Assembly (NCBI GenBank): GCA_003649665.1
Contig: QMSL01000011.1
Span: 1-16,121 of the forward strand
Direction of reading: 5' to 3'
DNA length: 16,121 nucleotides
DNA from: Thermoprotei archaeon
GTDB lineage: Archaea; Thermoproteota; Thermoprotei; QMSL01; B3-G16
The position numbers and the translations under genes are program-made. A model generated the notes under the pieces. The model did not search any database and was not told the origin of the DNA. It saw nothing but the letters and a program-made list of their open reading frames with translations. Numbering within the stretch: position 1 is the stretch's first letter; every line of letters begins with the position of its first letter. Positions 1 to 6,033 of the stretch are shown here, in pieces.

Positions 1-861
1 ATCACGTACTTCAAGCGATGAAACGATGTCTTTCTCATGTACCTCTCTCTCTAACCATAATCTGATAAGCGGCATTCCGTGTTCTACAACTATTATCCGC
101 TTGCACTTCCTTAGATCTCCTAATGCTTTTACGGATGGCATAAAACATTGCGGTACATATAACGATATCCCAATTAGAGATACCTTATCACGTAACTTCC
201 ATTCCTCTAAAAGTTCGCTCGCTAAATCGTATGCAAGCCCGAATGCTACTATAGTCCTCTCTCTTACCCCCTCTACCTTATTGAATTCAAATACTGAGAA
301 TAGCCTCCTATAGATCTTCCCTAACGTAAGAATCCTATCATAGTGATCATCATTAAGTATCCATCTATACTTAATCTCCCAGTGTTTAGAGAATATAGGC
401 TCTACATCGATTCCCTCAACAGGCATCTCTACTTTAGCCTTAAATACGGCCAGTGGAATGCTAATGATGAATGGTACTTCAATTGCTTCCGAAAGCTCAG
501 ACCCAACCTCAACAAACTTAAACACTTCTTCATGAAGGAGTGGTTCAAGTACCGGTGCCCACGTATTCTCGCTTACAATTCTAGGATCGAAAACCTTATA
601 GTTAGACCTAAGCGCCATTATGAGCAATGAGCCACGCACACCCGTAACAACCATATTGTATAGTAGATCTAAAGATTCAAATAACTCGTAATCTTTACAG
701 AATACGGCTACTCTATTGCCAGTTATGGCTATCCCAAAGGCAGTGCTTAGTGCATCCCTTGATGTCTCCTTCATATCACACGAACTTGCTATCTCACTTA
801 GCTCTAATGATGCCTTCCTCGTAATGAATAACTTATGGAACTTTAAATGCCTTAAAATCAT
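1..861 (-). CDS. IorA-like divergent 2-oxoacid:ferredoxin oxidoreductase alpha-subunit homologue (3' truncated by window edge)
   Basis: The reading frame stays open from 861 to the window edge (287 codons, no stop). Its order of segments follows the N-terminal half of indolepyruvate ferredoxin oxidoreductase alpha subunit: an AFGIAITGNRVAVF stretch (residues 41-54), MVVTGVRGSLLIMAL (70-84) where IorA has TGVxGGLVIVVADD, an LSEAIEVPFII segment (123-133), then a later domain with RTIVAFGLAYDLASELLEE (202-220) and KRIIVVEHGMPLIRLW (254-269), matching VIASGxAY and KVLVVEE of IorA. The glycine-rich GYPGTPSSE loop is replaced by FITRKASLELSE, and the KHVGLNVAAD stretch by CKDYELFESL, so catalytic function is doubtful. 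The TPP-binding C-terminal part lies outside the window. The first in-frame ATG is at 861, but homology seems to begin a few residues earlier and a GGAGG at 901-897 sits 8 bases before an in-frame ATA at 888. A degenerate paralogue with a regulatory or altered role is the likeliest reading. Confidence 0.65.
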   Translation of the reverse strand, partial: MILRHLKFHKLFITRKASLELSEIASSCDMKETSRDALSTAFGIAITGNRVAVFCKDYELFESLDLLYNMVVTGVRGSLLIMALRSNYKVFDPRIVSENTWAPVLEPLLHEEVFKFVEVGSELSEAIEVPFIISIPLAVFKAKVEMPVEGIDVEPIFSKHWEIKYRWILNDDHYDRILTLGKIYRRLFSVFEFNKVEGVRERTIVAFGLAYDLASELLEEWKLRDKVSLIGISLYVPQCFMPSVKALGDLRKCKRIIVVEHGMPLIRLWLEREVHEKDIVSSLEVRD

Positions 862-955
862 AACGATGTCCTTAGGGTATTCAACTATAACGTTTTCCTC
901 CTTTTTAGCACTTATATTTGTCCCCTCCCTTATTATTTCTCTTAATGAGAATAAG

Positions 956-963
956 TTTTTATC
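956..963 (+). promoter_or_regulatory. Candidate TATA box for tRNA-Ser
   Basis: TTTTTATC centred near 960 places transcription start near 986, about six bases before the mature tRNA 5' end. This is the usual spacing for an archaeal box A. No other TATA-like element sits at a suitable distance. Inferred from position only. Confidence 0.45.
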
Positions 964-991
964 TCAAGGCTGTATAGATATTCTGATAGGC

Positions 992-1080
992 GCCGGGGTG
1001 CCCGAGCGGACTAAGGGGCAGGCCTTGAGAGCCTGTGGGGCACATGCCCCGCGCGGGTTCGAATCCCGCCCCCGGCGCCA
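992..1080 (+). tRNA. tRNA-Ser (anticodon UGA), with encoded CCA
   Basis: It folds as a complete class II tRNA. The acceptor stem GCCGGGG (992-998) pairs with CCCCGGC (1070-1076). U8 and G9 follow, then a short D arm. The anticodon stem CAGGC/GCCTG encloses the loop CTTGAGA, giving anticodon TGA, which reads UCA. A long variable arm has stem GGGGC/GCCCC (1037-1041 with 1046-1050). The T arm is GCGGG-TTCGAAT-CCCGC (1053-1069). The discriminator is G1077, the serine identity base (leucine tRNAs use A73), followed by encoded CCA at 1078-1080. There is no intron. Position 37 is G rather than A. Confidence 0.95.
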
Positions 1081-1114
1081 TATCAATCACTATAATATTG
1101 AAGGTGGATATTGT

Positions 1115-2077
1115 ATGGAATTAAGCGTTCTTAAGGTTATTAAGTCCTTAGGATGTTTTACTAAAGGTGAGTTAATGAATGTTTTGAATATCGATAAAAA
1201 AGAAATAGACGATATTATAAGGGAACTCATTGAACTTGGGTACATATATAAGCTTAGTGAGGATAGGTATTGTCATGAACCTTATAATGACCTATCTTCT
1301 CTAAATGAATTCTTAAAGAAACTGGATACGAAAATTCGTTTTAATTCGGTTTATTTTGAGCAGGTTTCTTCTACTCAATCTGTAGCTCGTCAACTTGCTG
1401 AAGAAGGTGCATTTGAGGGAACGATTGTTGTGGCTGAGACACAAAGTGCAGGAAAGGGTAGGTATAATAGAAAGTGGTTTTCGCCGAAGGGCGGGATTTG
1501 GATGACTGTAATATTGCGCCCTAACTTATCTCCATCAATGATTCCAATTATGGGATTAATGATGGGGGTGGTAGTGACTGAGGCTATCAATAAGGAATAT
1601 AAAGTTCATGCCTTAGTTAAGTGGCCTAATGATGTTTTAATAGGCTGTAAGAAGGTATGCGGAATCCTCATTGAGGGCTCTGTTCAAGGTAGCTCTTTAG
1701 AGTATATTCTTGTGGGTATTGGAATTAATGCGAATAATAAATTACCTTCTGACGTTATGGGAATTAGCCTAAGAGAAATAATTGGGAAGTCTGTGCTTAG
1801 GATCCCTCTGATAATTACTTTATGTAGGATCCTCGATCGTTACTATTCCCTTCTAGTAAATAATCCATCCCAAGAAGTTGTTGACAAGATATTGGCAAAG
1901 TGGAAGGCATTAAGTCATACTCTTGGAAGGAAGGTAAGGGTAACGTTATGTAGTGGAAGGGATGTGATAGGAAAAGCAGTCGATGTTGATTCATTGGGCA
2001 ATCTTCTCCTCCTAATTAATGAACGTAAACTAAAGGTTGCCTATCATGAGGTAGTAAAACTTGCATACTTAGACTGA
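1115..2077 (+). CDS. birA: Biotin-protein ligase with N-terminal winged-helix domain (BirA)
   Basis: 320 residues. It activates biotin to biotinyl-AMP and transfers it to the lysine of biotin carboxyl carrier proteins. Residues 1-60 form a winged helix-turn-helix (KGELMNVLNIDKKEIDDII), as in repressor-type BirA. The catalytic domain has STQ (86-88), the biotinyl-AMP loop SAGKGRYNRKW (111-121, a variant of GRGRxxRxW), the catalytic-lysine motif KWPNDVL (169-175) and VGIGINAN (200-207). An SH3-like C-terminal domain begins near residue 270 (GRKVRV). The start is set by AGGTGG at 1102-1107, eight bases before the ATG. An upstream in-frame extension runs through the tRNA and is not coding. Only 34 bases separate it from the tRNA and 8 from nucS, so the three may be co-transcribed. 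The DNA-binding domain suggests it may also repress biotin genes, which is inference. Confidence 0.93.
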   Translation: MELSVLKVIKSLGCFTKGELMNVLNIDKKEIDDIIRELIELGYIYKLSEDRYCHEPYNDLSSLNEFLKKLDTKIRFNSVYFEQVSSTQSVARQLAEEGAFEGTIVVAETQSAGKGRYNRKWFSPKGGIWMTVILRPNLSPSMIPIMGLMMGVVVTEAINKEYKVHALVKWPNDVLIGCKKVCGILIEGSVQGSSLEYILVGIGINANNKLPSDVMGISLREIIGKSVLRIPLIITLCRILDRYYSLLVNNPSQEVVDKILAKWKALSHTLGRKVRVTLCSGRDVIGKAVDVDSLGNLLLLINERKLKVAYHEVVKLAYLD

Positions 2078-2085
2078 GGCATCGT

Positions 2086-2865
2086 TTGATTAATATACTC
2101 CATTTTCGATTCTATTTAGAGATGAGTTCAGATCTAACGGAATACCTTGGCATATCTCGAAAGCGATTCATCCTACTTAAGGAACCAGATCTTCACGAAG
2201 TAGTAAACGTAGTTAACACATTAAAGGGAATCTATGTTATCGTGATGTATTTGAACTGTAGAGTCCTCTATGAGGGACGAGCTAAGTCGGTACTGGAAGA
2301 CGGTGATCGCTTGCTTATTACCAAGCCAGATGGATCTCTGTTAATACATGAAAGAGAGAAGCGTGAGCCTGTTAATTGGCAACCTCCAGGATGTACTTTA
2401 ATCGCCTCATTGAAGGATGATGTACTATATGTAAGGAGTATAAGGCGTAATCCACGAGAGGAGATAGTTGTAGTGAGTCCTCATGTATACGTATTACTTG
2501 CTGCTGCATGTGGTAAAGGCAAGTTCACGTTATGGGGAAGTGAAGATGAGATGATTAACATTGTATTGAGAAATCCCAAACTAATCGAGAACGGATTTAA
2601 ACCTCTAAGTAAGGAGTATCCGACACCTTACGGTAACATAGATCTATTAGGTGAAGATAAAAACGGTAACATAGTTGTAGTTGAATTTAAACGAAGTGTT
2701 GCTCAACTATCTGGGGTATCTCAATTAAAGCGCTATGTAGACTTTATGATGAAATATCATAAAAATGTACGAGGCATTCTAGTAGCACCTGGAATAACGA
2801 GCTCAGCACTTAGGCTACTAAGAGAATATGGTTTAGAATTTAAGAGATTATCCCCTCCTAAGTAG
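2086..2865 (+). CDS. nucS: Endonuclease NucS/EndoMS (mismatch-cleaving, RecB-like nuclease)
   Basis: 259 residues from a TTG start. The N-terminal beta domain carries GRAKSVLEDGDRLLITKPDG (64-83) and LLIHEREKREPVNWQPPG (85-102), both characteristic of NucS dimerisation and DNA binding. The C-terminal nuclease domain has the RecB-type active site: D186 in YGNIDLLG, E200 and K202 in VVVEFKR, and Q213 in SQLKRYV. Family members cut single-stranded flaps and, as EndoMS, both strands at mismatches; archaea without MutS-MutL use it for mismatch correction. TTG at 2086 is favoured by GAGG at 2076-2079 with six bases of spacing. ATG at 2122 is the alternative and has no good ribosome site. The protein ends right after EFKRLSPPK, so the C-terminal PCNA-binding tail known from Pyrococcus NucS is not present. 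It follows birA by 8 bases and probably shares its transcript. Confidence 0.92.
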   Translation: MINILHFRFYLEMSSDLTEYLGISRKRFILLKEPDLHEVVNVVNTLKGIYVIVMYLNCRVLYEGRAKSVLEDGDRLLITKPDGSLLIHEREKREPVNWQPPGCTLIASLKDDVLYVRSIRRNPREEIVVVSPHVYVLLAAACGKGKFTLWGSEDEMINIVLRNPKLIENGFKPLSKEYPTPYGNIDLLGEDKNGNIVVVEFKRSVAQLSGVSQLKRYVDFMMKYHKNVRGILVAPGITSSALRLLREYGLEFKRLSPPK

Positions 2866-2884
2866 CCAGAGCATCTATGAATCC

Positions 2885-3604
2885 TTACTCACTAATGTCG
2901 TACTCTAGCCTCTCAAATATAATCATCGATAAGGAAATTATTACTAGTGACATTAAGAGAGCGATGATATATCCCTTAGAAAGTGGGATTACTGAAAACT
3001 TAGAAAATTCCACCATGGTAATCGGAGATACATAGTAAAAGAATACAGAGAATAATGGGTCAATTAGTTGTTTTGAAGCGGTCACTATGGTAGTCAGCAC
3101 TACTAAGGATGAGAGTGGTACTATCATATATGTTGTTGCGAGGTAAAGTAATGCTGCTCTCGTATTCTTTAATAGGATTGCTGAAGCAAATAAAGAAGCA
3201 TACGTAATGATCTTTACCGTAAGGGGAAGTATGATCCATGAAGAATTAAATAAGGTTCCAATTAAGCTCAACGTTACAAGTAGCGGAAGAAAGGATATCA
3301 CGAATGAAATAATCTTAGAAATATATAGACATCTTAAATCCTTAAACATATTTATCTCAAAAAGTAATACCCGTTGATCTCGTATTAGGTAAAGGCTAGA
3401 TGAAAGTGCGTAAAGGGGAAGTAACGTACATTCAAGAGCTAAGGATACATTATGGTATATCGTTGCCTCACTCTCACTAGTCACTATAAAATATAATGCC
3501 AATACAATGATGGATATCAAAATGAACGTTAATGGATCGAAAAGGCCGTATCTTACATGCCAGAACGTAGCATACTTAATCTTCTTTACCCAAGACGTAC
3601 GCAT
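2885..3604 (-). CDS. ABC-2-type transporter permease, six-helix membrane protein
   Basis: 239 residues with about six hydrophobic helices, near 25-42, 53-74, 96-117, 123-146, 150-174 and 211-230, and a short basic N-terminus. The size and layout fit the permease of an ABC-2 type exporter. It is the last gene of a four-gene minus-strand set and starts inside the end of the ATPase gene (29-base overlap), with GGAGG eight bases before its ATG, so translation is probably coupled. With a single six-helix permease, the working transporter would be a homodimer bound by two ATPase copies. I do not recognise a specific subfamily, and the substrate is unknown. The neighbouring secreted protein is the natural candidate for cargo or client, which is inference. 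It converges on nucS with only 19 bases between. Confidence 0.75.
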   Translation of the reverse strand: MRTSWVKKIKYATFWHVRYGLFDPLTFILISIIVLALYFIVTSESEATIYHNVSLALECTLLPLYALSSSLYLIRDQRVLLFEINMFKDLRCLYISKIISFVISFLPLLVTLSLIGTLFNSSWIILPLTVKIITYASLFASAILLKNTRAALLYLATTYMIVPLSSLVVLTTIVTASKQLIDPLFSVFFYYVSPITMVEFSKFSVIPLSKGYIIALLMSLVIISLSMIIFERLEYDISE

Positions 3605-4427
3605 ATTTAATACCTCCCATCCTAAAACCGCTAATGATCTTCTTACTGATTAATTTAGTTAAGTCCTCCTCAGAGCATCCATATACGAGAATTTCTAGTC
3701 CTAAATCTATTATATTACCATATCCCATCTGCCTTAGGGTTTCTATCACTTTATGCTTCTTTACAAGAGGATATATTCGATAAGCATTTCTAGAGAAAAG
3801 TTCGCTTCTTAAGCCAGCCCATTGTACTTTCCCGTTTCTTAATATTATTACGTAATCCGCAAGGGCTTCTGCCTCCTCAGGAACATGCGTAGAGAATATT
3901 ATCTCACCTCGCCTCTCTATGATATCAACAAGTGCTTTAGCTCTTTGAAAATCTAAGTGAGCAAATGGCTCGTCTATTATTACTAAGCCTTTATGACACG
4001 CTAATGAAACCCAGAGACCAAGTATTTGAGCTTGTCCTGAGGAGAGAGCATACAGTTTCTCATTGTAAAATTCATGAATGTTTAATTTCTCAGCTAACTC
4101 TCTTCCCTCTCCATCATCTTCCCTCTCTTCAAGTATTAACTCAATTAGATCCTTTACCTTAACGTTAAGTGGAAGACGGGGTTTCTCAAACATAAATGAT
4201 ATGTATCTAACGGCCTTAAACCTATCACGATATGGTTCGAATCCGTTGACCTTCACATAACCTTCAGTAGGATATCTTATTCCCGCTAATATGGTTAGAA
4301 ATGTGGTTTTTCCGCTTCCATTAGGTCCTAAAATAGCCACGACATTTCCCTCGAAATTTAACGTTACATTTCTTAAGGCCCATATATTCCCAAAACGTTT
4401 TCCTAAGTCATATGCCTCAATCCTCAT
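3576..4427 (-). CDS. ABC transporter ATP-binding protein (ABC-2 exporter type)
   Basis: 283 residues. Walker A is GPNGSGKT (34-41), signature LSSGQ (128-132), Walker B LVIIDEP (148-154), the D-loop includes HLD (157-159), and the switch histidine is H181 in STHV. All residues needed for ATP hydrolysis are present. The Q-loop position reads FMFEKPRL (78-85) with no glutamine. After residue 205 comes an extra C-terminal region of about 80 residues (RIYPLVKKHKVIETLRQMG and on), similar in position to the accessory domain of ABC-2 drug or peptide exporter ATPases. Its start overlaps the stop of the preceding gene as ATGA (4424-4427), with GGTGAGG just upstream, so the two are translationally coupled. 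It powers the permease encoded next. Confidence 0.92.
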   Translation of the reverse strand: MRIEAYDLGKRFGNIWALRNVTLNFEGNVVAILGPNGSGKTTFLTILAGIRYPTEGYVKVNGFEPYRDRFKAVRYISFMFEKPRLPLNVKVKDLIELILEEREDDGEGRELAEKLNIHEFYNEKLYALSSGQAQILGLWVSLACHKGLVIIDEPFAHLDFQRAKALVDIIERRGEIIFSTHVPEEAEALADYVIILRNGKVQWAGLRSELFSRNAYRIYPLVKKHKVIETLRQMGYGNIIDLGLEILVYGCSEEDLTKLISKKIISGFRMGGIKYAYVLGKED

Positions 4428-5332
4428 ATCTTCCTCACCTTAAGTATCACCAGTATAATAGCTATGGCTACTAATGCATATGATAGTGGGAAGAGTGAGT
4501 TGAAATTCCTTATGAATGCCTCCTTAAATGCCTGTTCTGGAAATGAATTTACATACTCTAATAATAAGAACTCTTGTCCATCACCTAGATAATTCTTTGC
4601 CTCATTATATATATGGTTAAGGATCGGGAAGTAGCGTCCAAGATCTCTTACTATTATTAATGATATCCTAAATTCTTCACTTGTGATGAACTCAGCAAGC
4701 ATGTGTCTACTCATCTTGAGGAAACTAAATACAGCAGGCTTATGAAAGTTTAACTCCTCCCTCATCTTCCAAGGAGCAGCGATTATCTGAGAACCATTAA
4801 TTACAAGTGCACTATACACCTTCGCATAACCTAAATTCTCATCAGGATAAAGACCATTCCTTTTAAAGCCCTCATAAGAAAAGGTAACATATTTCACATT
4901 GTCTATAACTGTAATGTTCTCTCCATATTTCGGAAGAATAAGTCTAATGAAGGAACTGTTCTCATAGCTTAACTTAATAGTGGAGTTAAGTATAACCGTG
5001 ATTTTATCTGCTGTAAAATTGAACTGCTGAGGTCTAAACTTTATGCTAACATATCCCTCCAGCTTGTAGAGCACCAATGTTATCCTTATATCTGTGTCGT
5101 CATAATATGTACCGTTGATCATCATCACATAGCCAGTCTTCAGGCGACGTATGAGCTCGGTAAGTAGGATAGCATTATATTTAAACTTCATTCCTTTACT
5201 TAATCCATGAGGGAGTGAGGAGTAAGTCATGTAGAAATTTAATATAGGATAAGCTACCAAGAAGAGATCTATCCCTATAAGTAATATTGCAAATAATATG
5301 TAATGATCTATTTTCATATCCTTGCTCCTCAT
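4424..5332 (-). CDS. Membrane-anchored protein with large extracytoplasmic domain, unknown function, in ABC transporter operon
   Basis: 302 residues as listed. One hydrophobic helix lies near 11-31 and a second near 282-298, followed by a basic KVRKI tail. The 250 residues between them carry six N-glycosylation sequons (N73, N105, N116, N125, N139, N179), so they face outward. That domain looks beta-rich in its first half (alternating strands such as DIRITLVLYKLEGYVSIKF) and helical afterwards. The topology is two helices bracketing an ectodomain, as in proteins that hold or guide a substrate at a transporter mouth. I do not recognise a family. The true start is probably the sixth codon, ATG at 5317, because AGGAG lies eight bases before it while nothing precedes the ATG at 5332. 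It sits 18 bases after the secreted-protein gene and overlaps the ATPase gene. Confidence 0.7.
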   Translation of the reverse strand: MRSKDMKIDHYILFAILLIGIDLFLVAYPILNFYMTYSSLPHGLSKGMKFKYNAILLTELIRRLKTGYVMMINGTYYDDTDIRITLVLYKLEGYVSIKFRPQQFNFTADKITVILNSTIKLSYENSSFIRLILPKYGENITVIDNVKYVTFSYEGFKRNGLYPDENLGYAKVYSALVINGSQIIAAPWKMREELNFHKPAVFSFLKMSRHMLAEFITSEEFRISLIIVRDLGRYFPILNHIYNEAKNYLGDGQEFLLLEYVNSFPEQAFKEAFIRNFNSLFPLSYALVAIAIILVILKVRKI

Positions 5333-5350
5333 GATTGAGATTATGAGTTG

Positions 5351-5956
5351 TTAACCTCTATATTCTACTATATACTCGTACATAACCCACTCGACAGGTG
5401 CATGAGGTCGGCTTTCGTCTATTACTCCATAATACTTATCCTCTTCTTTATGATAAACATAGTACTGGAAGTATACGATGTCATACACTTTATCCACAGG
5501 ATCCTCTGATACCCATACCACAATCTTATTGTATCCATGTTCGTCATTACCAAGGTAACCTACTTCCCACTCTGCATAATCATAAAGCCTACTAGTAGTA
5601 AGACTTGTCGATGTACGTTTAATGGATGCATATGACCACCACGTATCCTTTACCCAATTCTCTGCATACGTGTATGTGCTATCTAGAATAAATACGTCGG
5701 CCTCACAGTCGTAGGCGAACGTTATTTTTGAATAGGCACCTCCTGCAAACCATCCAGTAAGAAGTGCATAGAGTTCAAATCCTACTTTTATATACCTATC
5801 ATACACTACATTTCCCATAGCACCATAACCACTAAAGATTAATAGTAGTGTCATAAGCAATAGCACTAGTAAATTTCTCGTTCTCTTAATATATTTAAGA
5901 TGCTTCCTCTTAATATATTCAAGATGCTTCCATAGTCTCATTTTCACCCCTTTCAT
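5351..5956 (-). CDS. Secreted or membrane-tethered aromatic-rich protein of unknown function, first gene of ABC operon
   Basis: 201 residues. A strongly basic N-terminus (KRKHLKYIKRTR) is followed by a hydrophobic core near 28-42 and a possible cleavage region at SGYGAMG (42-48), so it is exported by Sec or stays anchored by this helix. The mature part of about 155 residues has roughly 22 tyrosines, 7 tryptophans and 5 phenylalanines, about a fifth aromatic, with alternating beta-like strands (YDIVYFQYYVYH) and a single cysteine. This is typical of a small secreted beta-sheet protein. No family is recognised. The start may be ATG at 5941, preceded by GGGGTGA, rather than 5956. An exact 8-codon duplication lies in the N-terminus. 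It leads the four-gene set and has its own TATA box, so it is likely the substrate, client or product of the transporter. That link is inference. Confidence 0.7.
   Translation of the reverse strand: MKGVKMRLWKHLEYIKRKHLKYIKRTRNLLVLLLMTLLLIFSGYGAMGNVVYDRYIKVGFELYALLTGWFAGGAYSKITFAYDCEADVFILDSTYTYAENWVKDTWWSYASIKRTSTSLTTSRLYDYAEWEVGYLGNDEHGYNKIVVWVSEDPVDKVYDIVYFQYYVYHKEEDKYYGVIDESRPHAPVEWVMYEYIVEYRG
5883..5930. repeat. Two-copy 24-bp tandem duplication in a signal-peptide region
   Basis: Two directly adjacent 24-base units (5883-5906 and 5907-5930) differ at one base in the shared segment, TTTAAG against TTCAAG on the plus strand. They encode KHLEYIKR followed by KHLKYIKR in the basic N-terminal region of the secreted protein, so the reading frame is kept. 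The near-identity points to a recent slippage or duplication event. Confidence 0.9.
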
Positions 5957-5973
5957 ACTCTATAAAGTACTGA

Positions 5974-5981
5974 CATATAAG
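5974..5981 (-). promoter_or_regulatory. Candidate TATA box for the secreted-protein/ABC operon
   Basis: On the minus strand the sequence reads CTTATATG, centred near 5977. This puts transcription start near 5951-5953, inside the first codons of the longer reading frame. That supports the shorter start at 5941, which would then have a leader holding the GGGGTGA ribosome site. It indicates that the cassette is transcribed separately from glnA-purB. Confidence 0.45.
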
Positions 5982-6033
5982 CCTTTCTATTTTTTCGTTT
6001 TAGAATGGTACTATTTTCACTCAGAACTTATAC

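Noticed and set aside
26..630. Two 95-residue plus-strand frames
   Set aside because: Both are antisense to the IorA-like minus-strand gene, have no recognisable motifs and no ribosome sites.
992..1080. tRNA-Leu, because of the class II arm and GAG in the loop
   Set aside because: The five-pair anticodon stem fixes a seven-base loop with TGA at positions 34-36, and the discriminator is G, not A. This is serine.
716..2077. One 453-residue plus-strand protein
   Set aside because: Its first 133 codons run antisense through the IorA-like gene and straight through the tRNA-Ser gene. Only the part from 1115, with a ribosome site and full BirA homology, is real.
2885..5956. Lactococcin-972-type or sulfolobicin system
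   Set aside because: The layout is only loosely similar. The secreted protein shows no motif of either family that I can recognise and the membrane protein has two helices, not the multi-helix form, so a name would be unsupported.
5988..6002. T-rich stretch as a terminator for purB
   Set aside because: The T run is on the plus strand, while purB reads on the minus strand, where the same bases are an A run. No hairpin is present.
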